Shown here: positions 23,643-37,301 of the stretch, piece after piece
Layout of the letters: each line of letters opens with the position of its first letter
Numbering within the stretch: position 1 is the first letter of the stretch
Assembly (NCBI GenBank): GCA_022432975.1
Contig: CM039515.1
Coordinates: 22,276,923-22,340,922 of the forward strand
From: Begonia masoniana
Lineage: Eukaryota > Streptophyta > Magnoliopsida > Cucurbitales > Begoniaceae
Direction of reading: 5' to 3'
DNA length: 64,000 nucleotides
Translations under genes and position numbers: made by a program
The notes under the pieces: generated by a model
Told to the model about the DNA's origin: nothing
What the model saw: only the letters and a program-made list of their open reading frames with translations
Database searches by the model: none

Positions 23643-25993
23643 GATCGCCCGTTCGGCGATTGCAACAGGCAACCATTCGCCTGTTGCGAATCGCCACGCT
23701 CTCTGGATTTCTCCAGAGAGCGGCTACCAAGGGGGGCGAATGATCCCCTCCTCAGGCGATCACCACCCTCCCTAGAAATCCAATTCCAGGGAGCGTCCCT
23801 CCCTGTTTCTTCTTTTTTTTTTTTTTGTTTCTCTTCACACTCCTTTCCATTCATTCCTCTTTCTCTACTTGCATAACATTTCAATTAAAACATCACTTAA
23901 CAATCACCTCAACTATACATTCCTACACTAATTCATTCAATTTCTGTATCCAAAACAACGACTCAAAACACGTGTTTAAAACGAACTACAGTTCCCTGAA
24001 AACGAACTGCGTGGATACGTTTAAAACCTAAACAAATCCTCCTGTTTTGAAATCGCCCAAACAGTTATAAAATCAGTTTCCAAAACATTTCAAAACGTCT
24101 ATACATAAACCTATCCAGATTCAAACATCCTATAATGTTCTATCTATACAACCATCAATCAAAATCATCCCAAAAACCCCAAAATCTATACATACATACA
24201 TCCCCACGGGTTAGGTAAGCGTCGACTGCGCCAGCACACCACCGCGAGCCATCATCCGTCAATTGTGTCACTCCTCAGGTGGAGGGATCTCATCCTCACC
24301 TGTTTCCTCGTAATCACCTACACCATACAACACACTATGAGATAAAAATCTCAGCAAGCTCTCGTAAATGCAAATGCATGCTATGCGTGTGAGCTTTTAA
24401 ACCATGCGTTATTTTCTTTACTTTATATGCACTGTAGGTGTCACCGAGATCCTATCCCCCTAACCGGAGAGAGCTCATCCAGCGGGCGGACTACTCTTTC
24501 CAGCTAGAGGAGGGGGGTGCACGCTTACAACACGTACAGCCGTGCCTGAGCCCCACCTCGCGTGACCTGTAAACTGTATACCTTTCGACCTGTATGCCTT
24601 TCGGCCTGTAAACTGTATGCCTTACGGCTGTTTTTCTATGCATTATCTTTAAAACATCGTGCGGAAATTCATTTTCATGCTTTTTTTTAAAACACGTGAT
24701 GCGTGAACAGTTTATATTTCAAAGTAAACAACCACATATGTACCATCAAGACGATAAACAAACAACATACGAAACAACTAATCCTAACTACCCAAACCAA
24801 AAAAAATTAAACGAAACACGTCTCCAAAACTCCTCGAGAAAACCACGACGTACGGTGTAGGCCGATCGGCCAGAGAAGATCACGAGAACTTAACCTGTCT
24901 TCTGTAGCTCGCTGGATTTGGCACCTCACGTCACCTATGGCTCGACCTATGACAAACATTCAAGCTTCATTAAATCAAGCTTACATTCACCAATTTATTC
25001 CCAAACTACTATTTTTAGCCTAATCCAACTAAAACCTAACTAAACGTCCACTAATTTGGGTTCGGTAAAAACCGACCCGAAACTTCGAACGTGCGTAACT
25101 TTTGCGTCGGTTATCGGAATCAAACGATTCCAGCGGCCACGTACTCCTCCAATAACCTATTTTAACCTGCCAAAAGGAATTTAAAAAAAAACAACCGTAG
25201 CTAGGTCAAAAATCCAAAAACCGGAATCTGCCCTAAACTGGGAATTTCACCATTCTCGGTTTTCCATCAATTCTCATCAATTTCTTCACCAATCGGCCAC
25301 ATATACCCTCAATTAGCATAATCTAACCAAAAATCAAAGTTTCCAATTCAGAAAACCCTAGGCTCAAACTCGGGTCCCCTGTTTTCAACTCAACCCGAGC
25401 TCTCCATTGCCCGGCGACTTTCGCTGGCCCTAAGCTCGGCCACACGACGCCGAGAGCAGCCAAAAAGGGCTGGTGATCGGATCTCAATCGAGCTCATCCC
25501 TCTCAGCCATAAACAGAGACAAAACAGGGCAAAAATGGCTTACCCGTCGAATTTGTGCGCGGAGACGGGCCAGAGTCTGCTAGTCGCAGTCGTCTGGCCG
25601 GAGAACGCCGAAAAATGCCGGTGAACGGCACCGAACATTGCTCGCGTCGCCTCCATTGCCGTTCGGTCTTCGGCGCTCGAGCGCTCAACCACGAACAACA
25701 GAATGGCTTCGGGCCATTCTGTTGTTTTAATTATTATTAATAATAATTAATAATACTAATAATACTTATTAAAACATTAACATTTACCATTTTGCTCGCC
25801 CATATTTTTGACTATTTCAAATTTCGTTAAATCTCGTTATTTAATTATAACCCCTGGCTTAATTTCATTGAGAATACGCGAATCTAAATAAAACCACTCA
25901 CTTTTCTTTTGAATTTAATTATTACAACCTATTTTATTATTCTTTTATTTTCTCTCAAATTTTCCCATTAAACAAAAAATCTCGGGTGTTACA
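23643..25993 (-). mobile_element. 3' LTR of E3 (left LTR), incomplete
   Basis: This is nearly identical to the 5' LTR of E3 at about 32712-35048 but lacks its last ~275 bp, which are replaced by E5. The inner end CTCGGGTGTTACA adjoins a purine-rich tract read on the minus strand. Leader signals are present on the minus strand: exon 3 from 24317 to stop 24268-24270 (DYEETGEDEIPPPEE), acceptor, intron 2 and donor near 24892 (here GTTAAGT instead of GTAAGT). Confidence 0.88.
25694..25726. repeat. Hairpin with TTCGG loop in E3 LTR
   Basis: AACAACAGAATGGC, loop TTCGG, exact reverse complement (14-bp arms). It lies about 270 bp inside the LTR start, next to the AT-rich putative promoter. The other E3 LTR has the same hairpin at 34750-34782. 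Confidence 0.9.
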
Positions 25994-26006
25994 ATCCACC
26001 CTCGTT
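25994..26006 (-). promoter_or_regulatory. Polypurine tract of E3
   Basis: On the minus strand AACGAGGGTGGAT precedes the 3' LTR start TGTAACACCCGAG, as a plus-strand primer tract should. Confidence 0.75.
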
Positions 26007-28881
26007 ACAAAAATTTTGTCCTCAAAATTTGTGGCCTTGTTAGTCCTCAATGTATGACTTAGCTTGCAGTCATTGGCATTACCGTCTCATGTCTTGCGGC
26101 CTTATACTATGATTTACAATCGCTTCGTTCTTTTCAAGTCACCTTCTTCCATCCCTCCAAAATTCTGAACTTCCCACACAAGGGCTTCGATTCTAGCCCA
26201 TACTTAGGGTCAATCTCTATGGTTCTAAACCAAAATCAATAAAACCAAATGACGCATTGTTAACCTCCTAACCACGTCTACTGTGTTTGATTTGATTAAC
26301 TAAGTCTTCGGTTGTGCGCCACGTGCTAGTAATCCTCACGTCTCAAATTTTAATAACCCAACTGCACTGATATGCACGTAAATAATTTACACACATGTTA
26401 GTTTCCACTAAATCGTCCGTAAGTTAAACTTCCTTACTCTTCTGACTTGGCCTTATGTTCAGGCTCCCCCAATCTAAGCCTAATTCAAGTCCTCAATTTC
26501 CTAACGAAGCAACCTCAAAATCTTCTCCCGTCGAAGTTTCTCTCAGCCATTACTTTATATCGCATCTACATCCAAATTTTATAACATCAGTTAGATCGGA
26601 TGTCATCTAAAATCTCTCCCAATTCTTGGGCTGTAATCCAAACTTAAACATAGTTTCATCAACTCCGTCTCCAGTTGGGATACACACCAACTCAATTTCT
26701 ATATTAACTTCGTAATCGTATTCCTCACTTTTAATTGGCCTATACGTGTCCTTGCTTACGCATCGAGTCTTACAAAATTTCCTAAGTCCTCAATTGAGCG
26801 ATCTCTAACTGGGTTCTTGACACTTAACGTCTCGAGCACGTGTTGGTTCGCATTTAGCCACCCAAAGCGTTAAACTCACTCTAACTTATTAATTGGTCTC
26901 CACTAAATATTGTCTCTTATCCTCAATCCTCAAAATAACATCAACTTCCAATGTCATTTGGGTTGACTACCGTTCAAGGATTCCTAACAACATCCAGCTT
27001 GTAATCCAAGCTCCCCTTTATTTAACTTAAATTCCTCGAATTCAGTTCCTTTAGTTCCTAACTTTCTTAATCTTGTGTTTATCGAATACATGCCTAACCA
27101 CTTCACGCCCTTAAAGCTTTCTCAACTAGAATTCTATTCTCTATGTTTCGCAAGGTATCCCATCAATGATATCCTACGTCACATTCTTCCTTGGGTAACT
27201 CACCAACCCCGATTCCTTTTCTGACGCAGTTCTCACAACTTAACTCTTTCCATTGCTATTTTTCGCTAACTATATCCCTGAAAATACATTCAAGGCCTCA
27301 GCAGGTTTAACCGAGAGCTTAAGTTGCTACTATCTTAAGACCAATGCTCACTTGTAAGTTAGATCCTATAAATCTCACATTTCATTCTACGTCACGTTAA
27401 AGAGTTCTTTCATTATGTTCTAACCGAAACGTTTATTCTATCTTCAATGTGCTTATTCGTCTAACTTAACTCCCCATTATCCTTGAGCACAGTTAAGTCC
27501 CTAAGTCTCGTTATGGATTTGTTCTAAACTATTCCTTCTAGCTTTGAGTTATCTATGTATCCATTGGGCTCGACTTGTCAAATACAAGTCAAACCGTTGA
27601 AAATCATCATTCTACTTAAGTTTACTTAAATGGTTTCTATGAAAATCATCATTCTCTTTATTCTAACTTCAAATCTCAATCTCTCATAGAATCCAACAAT
27701 CTCCTTCACCTATCCCTAATATTGCACGAGGATTACCTTAACGTTACTGAATGACCTTACCCTCTTTCGTTCCTCCTAGTTGGTTCTGAATATTCTACTT
27801 TTTTCCCTTGCAACGATTTCTCCCACGATCTTCTTGTTAGCAAACTTGTTGTAGATAAGTTTACGCATTTATTCCAACTCTCCTCAATTTTTCAAATCTT
27901 ACCTTTTTATTTCCAACAATTTAGTACGTTTCCCCATCAATGCTAACCTACCTAATCCTCGAACATTGATGTTTCTACCCACATTCTGGAGGTAGCCTCA
28001 CGTTGGTGGTTCCTAACTCGAACTATATCATCTATAGACTCTTCCTTTAACTCTCATACTCCTAAGCCCAAAAGAATTCGTCATTTCTTACTTCAGTATA
28101 TTTTCTACCATAGATACTCACCATAGTCATTTCACCGTTTCTTCTAACCTTACACAGGTTATAGTAAACCCCAAAACATGACTTCTAATTTAAGGCGTTA
28201 AACCCTTCTCTGATTAGCTATAGTATCTGGGTTTCTAAGTTAATCCAACTCTTATGTTTTAGCCCCACATTCTTCTTTGGTCGAGTAGTACCAATGATCC
28301 AACACGTCTAAGTTTTATTCGTTTCATTACTGCCCTCGAAATTTACCAACGTTCAAACTCCGAGTTGATCCATTTATTTTCTTCATGAGTATTGGCTAGT
28401 ACGAACGCGCCTAAGCTGCGCCTAAATCTTTCATCCATAATTCAGTATTGATCAATTACATTCCCTAAAATTTCTAAGTAAAAACCGTTTTTTCCTTCGA
28501 ATATCGTTTTCATTTAATTACCTTCAACCTCACGCGGATCTAAATTACACGAGTACTTATTAGGTCCTCTATTCACTTAGACGCACTATTATACTTTGAC
28601 AATCTAGGGTATTCCTCCATAAATCTTACATCTAAGTTTCAAATTTCTCTATGAAGTGTCATATTCTAAAACTCCGAGGGTTTGTCAACTAGGGTTAGTT
28701 TCTATCTCTTTAAATCTTACACATTATAAGTTGTATCGTTCTTACGATAACTCAATTCTAAGTGTGCAACTTCCTGTGGTTAGGTCAGGTTAATCCTACT
28801 ACCACATAACTCTCTTTCTATGAGGTCCACATCGTTCTATATTTAGCCTATTGTCCTCTCTTACTAGTTTGCCTAGTAACC
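25994..28881 (-). mobile_element. E3 interior, non-coding part
   Basis: About 2.9 kb without a meaningful frame on either strand. It is not random: on the minus strand, sequence from about 27560 to 27400 (ACTCAAAGCTAGAAGGAATA; AACGAGACTTAGGGACTTAA) clearly matches the E1 interior at about 43880-44000. Two copies therefore share a conserved non-coding interior, as in the large non-autonomous LTR derivatives (LARDs) of plants. Confidence 0.7.
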
Positions 28882-29250
28882 CTTCTTGTGACGACCCCAA
28901 CCCGGTCAGGGCCACCACGGACTGTCCATGACGTAATCTTGACTTTAAACCCTCATATTTTCACATGCAAATTTTTCATTTTTTTACTTAACACTCTAAA
29001 GCCAACCTCAATCGACCCTAATTAACCTAACGTTAACTTAAACATGACGGGCATAAATTCGTTAACTTTTAAATCATTGAAACAAGGTAAAAACCCTTTG
29101 TCGGAAAAATGTCGACTCGGTTTTTACGCCCTTAAAATCCTTTAAAATACATGGGGGTCGCTCGTAAAATACGTTTAAAAAGTATCGGAAAAGGTCGGGT
29201 TAAAACGTGTTTTGAAAAGTCAAATTTTGAAAAAAAACGATTTGGGGACA

Positions 29251-29450
29251 AGTGGGGCTCGCTGGGCGCCGCGCTCACGCTGCGCGCTCCCGCGCTACGC
29301 GCCCGCTCGCGCTGTGCCCGGCCGTGATCGATCGCACCCCGGGCCCGACTGATCGGGCCGACTCGGGCTTTCTTCATCCAAAAACACCCCGGCCGCGACC
29401 GATCGCGCCCCGGGCCCGATCGATCGGCCCGGCTCGGGTCTTTCTCGCCC
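29251..29450. repeat. GC-rich inverted-repeat patch in D LTR
   Basis: CpG-dense block with palindromic CGATCGATCG cores between CCGGGC and GCCCGG. It occupies the place of the hairpin cluster in other LTRs but with far higher GC. Frames crossing it (29132-29556) are chance. Confidence 0.7.
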
Positions 29451-30229
29451 AAAAACACCTAAAAACTCTCATTTTGACCCTTTTTGACTTTTCTCCACAT
29501 TTCTTCCTATTTTCCCGAACCAAATACCTCCAAATCACTTGAAAGTTTACCCACACATTCCCGACACTCTCGTCTCTACCTCCCGTAAAAATCTTAAAAA
29601 AAAAAACGACTTAAAACGGAGCGTAAAACATATGCGAAAACATATCTAAAATTCACGAAAACCAACCGCGTGGATCGTTTTAAAACACGAGCATATCCTT
29701 ACAATTTCAACACCTATGATCATTAAATCAATCCAACACAATCCTCAACATAATATTGAACTTAAAAACGGATCTTCCTAAAACATCATCAAAACAAATA
29801 CGTCTTTTAAGTCATTCTAAACAACACTAATTCAAGCCCACATCCATTACCATTTCCAAAATATCAACTCCTCTATACGTCCTAAAATTATCATTCAAAA
29901 TCAATCCAATTCACACCTTTTTACCACAAAATGCTCGGAGTATACCCACGGATCATCCAGCCTAACCAAAACACACCCCACCGCCACGAGCTCAATCCAC
30001 CGACCATCTACGCGTGATCATCAGGAAGAGGTTCCTCACCTTCATCATACGATAAACACATTAAGCCTAATGCTTAGTAAGGAGGTGCACTAAAACATAA
30101 GTATACGTAATGCATGGTCTTTCAAAACATGTTCATTTTTCATTTCTTTACTTTACATAACATTTACATATATATCTTCAGGCATGAGTAGGCACAGGCA
30201 CCACCCCATCTACCCTGTAGACCAAACAC

Positions 30230-30337
30230 TTGCCCTGAGTTGCCATTAACACATTTTCTTGCCTTGAGTTGCCATTAACACATTTTCTTGCTCTGAGTTG
30301 CCATTAACACATTTTCTTACCTTGAGTTGCCATTAAC
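30230..30337. repeat. 29-bp tandem repeat, about 4 copies
   Basis: Units contain TTGCC[C/T]TGAGTTGCCATTA and ACACATTTTC. They lie in predicted intron 2 of the D solo LTR. Confidence 0.9.
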
Positions 30338-31789
30338 GTGCCCTGTGCCCTACTCATCCTCCAATCTTTACGTATCATTATTTACTTTACTTTGTTTACT
30401 TGAAAACGTGCACAATTGAACATTTCATTAAATCTTAAAGGAGAAAACGTGATGCATGAGGATTTCGCATATGACATACCAACGAACAATTCACAAACGT
30501 ACATGAACATACTTTACTCCTAACCAACTTAACCAACATCTAATATCTAATTTCCTAGGCTACCTGACACATTAAACCCCACAATCAGAAAATCATCATC
30601 AAAGCACCAAAAACCTAACATCGATACGATGTAGGACCTTAAGGGCCAGAAACCTACACACACACTTACCTGGCGTCCTTTGGAATGTCGTGAACCGTCC
30701 GAAAGCTTGATTTACCTAATTCATTTCACAAATAAAGGCATTAAAACCAATCTTAAACAAACGAATTCCAAACTTAAACCAAGTTCCTAGCTAAGGCAAT
30801 TTCTCCTAAAACTTTCATTTTCTCCATTCGGGCATTTAATCGAGCACGTGGTGCTCACCACATACCAAACTCCATTAATGGAGATTTTATAACCTTCAAC
30901 AACCAAAAACCTAAACTAAATCTATCAATAACCAAAATTTCACATAGCCATCCCCGAAAATCGTAAATACATCGTCAAAGGGCATTAACTTAAACATCCT
31001 AACAATTTCTAACCAAAAATCGGGATTTCTAATAAAACCCTAAACCAAAATTCACCTCAAAATGACAAACTACCATGGCTAGAACCCGGAGCTTATCTAG
31101 GACGTTGATTTGGGGAAGAAAATCGAAGAAGAAACGTTGGAGGAGGGAGTGTCGATCAGCGCTTGAAGAATCGGCCGTGGAAGATGAAGAACGACAAGGA
31201 GAAGGGGGAAAAACCTTCTCTGGAGGTTTTCCAGAAAAGGGAAATGCGTGGAGGGGGAGGGGTGTTTGATTTTTATTTAACATTTGACTTTACAAAATTA
31301 CTTAAATGCCATCCCCTCCATTCTTTAACTTAAATCGTTATTTTATCTATCAATTTGATTTCTCTGAAATTTTCTTATTTCTCCAAATATTATAACTATT
31401 CCCAAGGTTCTAACGAAACTCTCCGTTCGCAAAACGGACATAGTTTACTATTTTTACGAGTTAAAACACTATAGGGCTAAAAACGAAACATTGCGCTATC
31501 AACTTGGATTTCTAAAAATTTGCTTATTTCTCTAAAAATCCTCATAAATTCCTAGGGCTCTAATGAAACTTTCCATTTGAGAAAAGACTTTAATTTACTA
31601 TTTTACGAAAATACCCCTAAGAGCAGAAACCCGTAAATTCCTGGCGTTACACTTCTTACCCACCTTCTATTATATTTTTACCTCTCTATTTTCCAACCTA
31701 CTTTGATCTATCGCATAATTATTATAGTCAAATCCTTACTCTATACTACATCTTCACTCTAACGTTCCAACTCCAATAACTGTTGAGAT

Positions 31790-32270
31790 AAAGCTCTACC
31801 TGAAATAGCTGAATGTTGGGCAGTTTTTCTCTTCTCCAGCCAGGGCGAGTATCCTCGGTGTAACATTTTCCTGATCCATGCCCGATTGGTCTTTGCCTGG
31901 CTTCGGGCAATCCTTGACATAGTGGCCAACCACTCTACATTGAAAGCACCTACCTGTGCCTAATCTACAATTGCCATAGTGTTTCTTCTGGCATTCAGGA
32001 CACAGAGGTCTACGAGAAGTTCCTTGTACGCGCTTTTGTCGGCTTTGTTTAATTTCTTCCTTGCCCACCCCCTTTCGTGCCGTGGTCATTGGGAGTGACT
32101 AGTCCTTGGATCCTAGGTTTTTATCGGTTCGTCAACATCCTAAGCTGACGAGATTGTCTATCTATAAGCTGCTCTTGTCGGTCAATGAGTTGGAATTGTT
32201 GGGCAATGAAATCATTAAAGTGATCTATCGTATCGTCTCGGTAGTCTCCGTCATTTCCTCGACGCACCAT
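31790..32270 (-). pseudogene. Internally deleted gag of E3
   Basis: It starts at ATG 32270 (MVRRGNDGDYRDDTIDHFND). About 60 codons later, near 32090, the sequence passes by frameshift directly to a C-terminal gag segment with a CCHC zinc knuckle (CFQCRVVGHYVKDC; frame open 32089-31796). The central gag core present in E2 and E5 is missing, and there is an in-frame stop after about 49 codons. The E1 copy (43560) has the same N-terminal stub, so the deletion is probably an old, shared trait of this non-autonomous family. No protease or pol follows. Confidence 0.7.
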
Positions 32271-32421
32271 TTTTATAAATAGCTCCTATAAAAGTTAAAT
32301 GCAAACATCTCTAAGAAACTGAAATCAAATAAAACTATAAACATACTTACAGTTGATGAAGGATGTCCGCGTAGTGGCTGTGCAGTCGAGCAGTCTACAG
32401 AACCGATTTTAAAACCCGGGG

Positions 32422-32433
32422 GCTTTGATACCA
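32422..32433 (-). promoter_or_regulatory. Primer-binding site of E3
   Basis: On the minus strand TGGTATCAAAGC, initiator tRNA-Met type with one substitution (G to A), the same variant as in E2. Confidence 0.85.
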
Positions 32434-32437
32434 TAAC

Positions 32438-35048
32438 TGTGGCGACCCTATCACTGTACCCAATTCCCCGTACGTATATTTTTTTTTTATCCCTATACTT
32501 TAAATAAACTCTAAGCGGAACCTAAACCGAAATCGAAACCCGAATCGAAATCGGAAATTGAAATCTAATCTTTAAATCACTTAAAACATAACTTAAAGAA
32601 ATTAAAACAATTAAATAAAACAATTGAAATAAAATACAATCGGCAAGCAGGGCAAAAAGGGATTTTCATCCCTATATGTAGTGGCGATCAGTCGCCCATA
32701 AAGGGGGCGACTGATCGCCCCTTCGGCGATTGCAACAGGCGACCATTCGCCTGTTGCGAATCGCCACGCTCTCTGCATTTCTCCAGAGAGCGGCGACCAA
32801 GGGGGGCGAATGATCCACTCCTCAGGCGATCATTCGCCACCCTCCCTAGAAATCCAATTCCAGGGAGCGTCCCTCCCTGTTTCTTCTTCTTTTTTTTTTT
32901 GTTTCTCTTCACACTCCTTTCCATTCATTCCTCTTTCTCTACTTGCATAACATTTCAATTAAAACATCACTTAACAATCACCTCAACTATACATTCCTAC
33001 ACTAATTCATTCAATTTCTGTATCCAAAACAACGACTCAAAACACGTGTTTAAAACGAACTACAGTTCCCTGAAAACGAACTGCGTGGATACATTTAAAA
33101 CCTAAACAAATCCTCCTGTTTTGAAATCGCCCAAACAGTTATAAAATCAGTTTCCAAAACATTTCAAAACGTCTATACATAAACCTATCCAGATCCAAAC
33201 ATCCTATAATGTTCTATCTATACAACCATCAATCAAAATCATCCCAAAAACCCCAAAATCTATACATACATACATCCCCACGGGTCAGGTAAGCGTCGAC
33301 TGTGCCAGCACACCACCGCGAGCCATCATCCGTCAACTGTGTCACTCTCAGGTGGAGGGATCTCATCCTCACCTGTTTCCTCGTAATCACCTACACCATA
33401 CAACACACTATGAGATAAAAATCTCAGCAAGCTCTTGTAAATGCAAATGCATGCTATGCGTGTGAGATTTTAAACCATGCGTTATTTTCTTTACTTTATA
33501 TGCACTGTAGGTGTCACCGAGATCCTATCCCCCTAACCGGAGAGAGCTCATCCAACGGGCGGACTACTCTTTCCAGCTAGAGGAGGGGGGTGCACGATTA
33601 CAACACGTACAGCCGTGCCTGAGCCCCACCTCGCGTGACCTGTAAACTGTATGCCTTTCGGCCTGTAAACTGTATGCCTTACGGCTGTTTTTCTATGCAT
33701 TATCTTTAAAACATCGTGCGGAAATTCATTTTCATGCTTTTCTTTAAAACACGTGATGCGTGAACAGTTTATATTTCAAAGTAAACAACCACATATGTAC
33801 CATTAGCACGATAAACAAACAACATACGAAACAACTAATCCTAACTACCCAAACCAAAACAAATTAAACGAAACACGTCTCCAAAACTCCTCGAGACAAC
33901 CACGACGTACGGTGTAGGCCGATCGGCCAGAGAAGATCACGAGAACTTACCTGTCTTCTGTAGCTCGTTGGATTTGGCACCTCACGTCACCTATGGCTCG
34001 ACCTATGACAAACATTCAAGCTTCATTAAATCAAGCTTACATTCACCAATTTACTCCCAAACTACTATTTCTAGCCTAATCCAACTAAAACCTAACTAAA
34101 CGGCCACTAATTTGGGTTCGGTAAAAACCGACCCAAAACTTCGAACGCGCCTAACTTTTGCGTCGATTATCGGAATCGAACGATTCTAGCGGCCACGTAC
34201 TCCTCCAATAACCTATTTTAACCTGCCAAAAGGAATTTTAAAACAAACAACCGTAGCCAGGTCAAAAATCTGAAAACCTGAATCTGCCCTAAATTGGGAA
34301 TTTCACCATTCTCGGTTTTCCATCAATTCTCATCAATTTCTTCACCAATCGGCCACATATACCCTCAATTAGCATAATCTAACCAAAAATCGAAGTTTCC
34401 AATTCAAAAAACCCTAGGCTCAAACTCGGGTCCCCTATTTTCAACTCAACCCGAGCTGTCCATTGCCCGGCGACTTTCGCCGGCCCTAAGCTTGGCCACA
34501 CGACGCCGAGAGTAGCCATAAAGGGCCGGTGATCAGAGCTCAATCGAGCTCATCCCTCTCGGCCATAAATAGAGACAGAACAGGGCAAAAATGGCTTACC
34601 CGTTAGATTTGTGCGCGGAGACGGGCTGGAGTCTGCTCGTCGCAGTCGTTTGGCCGGAGAACGCTAGAAAACGCCGGTGAACGGTGCCGAACATCGCTCG
34701 CGTCGCCTCCATCGCCGTTCGGTCTTTGGCGCTCGAGCGCTCAACCACGAACAACAGAATGGCTTCGGGCCATTCTGTTGTTTTAATTATTATTAATAAT
34801 AATTAATAATACTAATAATACTTATTAAAACATTAACATTTACCATTTTGCCCGCCCGTATTTTGACTATTTCAAATTTCATTAAATCTCGTTATTAAAT
34901 TATAACCCCCGACTTAATTTCATTGAGAATACCCGAACCTAAATAAAACCACTCACTTTTCTTTTTAATTTAATTTAAACAACCTATTTTATTATTCTTT
35001 TATTTTCTCTCAAATTTTCCCATTAAACAAAAAATCTCGGGTGTTACA
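32438..35048 (-). mobile_element. 5' LTR of E3, family B
   Basis: 2611 bp, TGTGGCGACCCTATCACTG to CTCGGGTGTTACA. Hairpins at its left (3') end have arms GGCGATCAGTCGCCC (32683-32719) and a longer bulged one around 32725-32765. The flank TTTAG at 35049 does not match the flank of the left LTR, because that end was lost. Confidence 0.9.
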
Positions 35049-37122
35049 TTTAGTGATTAGGTTAATAAGTGAATGAGTAAGGACAAGATGGTAAATTGTA
35101 ATTTATTGTGGATAATGTATTTAAGGGAGGGTTTAATGAGGTTTAGCCCCCACTATCCCCTCATTTTTCCTTTCTCAATATTCAGCTCAAGCTCATCAGA
35201 GCTCCAGGCGATTTTCCCTCCGACTTCTCCAGTGATTCCTCCGATTTAGGTGAGTTCCTTCATTTTTCCTTATGACTTGACAGTTAAATAACAGAGAGAG
35301 TGCAATGTATGTGTTTTTGGGAGTGTTGTGAATGTGTGTAGTTTCGGGTTTAGTTCAGAATCGGGAATGCACGAAGATCTGAGCTTCCAAACTAATTTCC
35401 TTAGACTCCTGTGTAGTTTAGAATGAAGTTTAACTAATACACTGTCTACGATTTTAGGTTTGAGCAGAACCCGAAGTGGTTAGCAACCAAACATTTCCCC
35501 AGGAATCCAAGTAAGTAAAGTATGCATGCGCCTTCGGGCCTACATCACAAAACATTAGGATTATGCATTGTGCGAATGAGTTTGTATGACATGCATCATG
35601 TTTTATGAAAGATTACGAAAATGAATTTTCATGTAAAGAATGGTAAGGCATGAACCGAAAGTGACAGAATAGCTATTAAGGGAATTCATCCGCCCCTTAA
35701 TCGAGTAGAGGATGTAGAACATTGGGAGAACTGATCCCACTCCCAAGGGAACTGAGGGATCAGAATAGCTACTAAGGGAATTCATCCGCCCCTTAATCGA
35801 GTAGAGGATGTAGAACATTGGGAGAACTGATCCCACTCCCAAGGGAACCGAGGGATCAGATCAGTAAATGAGCGAATGTACAACTGAGATGAGGAAGTAG
35901 AAACTGCATGTTAGGTTTTATGTTTCAGCATATCATTTCATTATTGCTTTGCTTGCTTAGCATTAGGCTAATAGATGAGTTTTGTGATGTAGGTGTTGAG
36001 GTTACTGCAGGTGATTTCCCTGAGTTCACAAATGCATAGATGATGTTGAAGGAGCGCATTCAGGCCACGACTTGGTAAATTGATGAGGCGGTTTAACCAG
36101 TGTTTTGTACATGTGCATTGTAGTAAAAAAAAAAAAAAACTGGATGGCTGAGTTATGTTTAAGTTTCGTTGACAGAATCAACTTTTAATGTCCTGATCTT
36201 AGGTTTGAAAACTCTCTGGTTCAGTAGACAATGTTTTCACTTAAGTTTGTTGAGTCTTAGGACAGCAATAGTTTTCAATGTTTTGAAACACATTTTGAAA
36301 TCTTCTGGAAATAGTACCTTGCTGATTTAGCATTGGATTTTACTGGATTTGAGTAATGTAGGGATTGGAGTCGTTTTCGAAAGGTTTCATTGAAGCGAAT
36401 AATAGTAGAGTTGTTTTTGTATAGAGTATGAATTGTGGAAGAATTGCTCTGTTTTCTACCAGCAAGTGGTAATCTATCGGTAGAAGACATCGTTTTCTAT
36501 CGGTAGAAGATGGTTGTTTTCTACCGGTAGGAGTAGCGTGTTAAATCTATCGGAATGGTGTAGTTTATTTCATCGGTAGAAAGTTTAGATTTTGTCGTTT
36601 AGTGACCGGTCAATGTATACTGTTTGTTTTGTTTTGTGAGTAAAGTCTCTTGTCGTCTTATGATCGGCAGAGGCTGGATGAATGAATCATCTGGCTGACG
36701 TCATCAGTAGATGAGAGTAGCAAAACTCGTCGGTTGCGATCGGCAGAAGTCGGAGGATTAATTCATCCGGCTGACGTCATCGGTGGAAGACTTCTGTTTG
36801 CTTCTGCTTTTTCGTTGACTTAGCTCAGCGGCAGATGAGTTTGACTTTTGCAACTTTTAAAGTATTTCGCGATTTAAACCTTTATTTCTTTTGGCCGATT
36901 GTTCTTTAACATCTCAACTGATTACTCAAACATTGTACTAGGGTTTTGTTTAACTCTATTTTTGTTCAAATGATTTCCGCTGCAAGTATTTAAACGTTTT
37001 GAAGTTTTAGAAAATGTCAAATTTAGTCTTTCGAGTGAAAATTTTAAATTTGGTCCAAAGTTTCTTAGTCAAGTACGAGTTTATGAGTAACAAACTGGGT
37101 TTAGAAAACTCGAGGCGTTACA
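35049..37122 (+). mobile_element. 3' part of a family-C LTR
   Basis: It lacks the first ~110 bp of the C LTR (replaced by E3) and ends AAAACTCGAGGCGTTACA. It has promoter sequence, donor ATTTAG|GTGAGT (about 35249), exon 2 (about 35457-35509), a 96-bp direct repeat (35671-35862), acceptor TGATGTAG and exon 3 (35993; frame VEVTAGDFPEFTNA, stop 36037-36039). Downstream are GCTGACGTCATC[G/A]G motifs near 36692 and 36768. Confidence 0.8.
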
Positions 37123-37301
37123 AGAAGTTTTGTTCACCTAAGTCATAAACAGAATATTAATCAGATTCCTACTAAGCCTCATTTGAATCTATCCAGAAAT
37201 CTAGGAAAACTAGTTTGGAAGTTTAGTTCATAGCACATTCCCGATTTACAACAAAACCTGGACTAGCTTACCCATACAGCATTCACAAAACTCACATTTA
37301 T
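37123..37301 (-). mobile_element. Fragment of a minus-strand C LTR
   Basis: It matches the exon 2/intron 1 region of the C LTR at about 60030-60200 (GTTTTGTTCACCTAAGTCAT, CATAGCACATTCCCGAT). Both ends are cut by neighbouring LTRs. Confidence 0.65.

Larger units (their letters stand above)
28882..31656 (-). mobile_element. Nested solo LTR, family D, TSD CTTCT
   Basis: The LTR is 28887-31651 (2765 bp), TGTGACGACCCCAACC at the left and CCTGGCGTTACA at the right. CTTCT flanks it on both sides. It shares with the D LTR at 60828 the block of exon 2 (about 30670-30715 here), GCATTAGGCTTAAT near 30060, and the promoter-proximal region. It carries a very GC-rich hairpin zone (29251-29450) and a 29-bp repeat (30230-30337). 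Confidence 0.93.

Noticed and set aside
29132..29556. Arginine- and proline-rich open frames
   Set aside because: They follow from the GC-rich inverted-repeat patch of a D LTR and have no homologue that I recognise.
19420..35048. E3 as one complete element with its own TSD
   Set aside because: The left piece 19420-19695 diverges from the E3 LTR, and the flanks ACATC and TTTAG do not match; the left LTR is truncated by E5.
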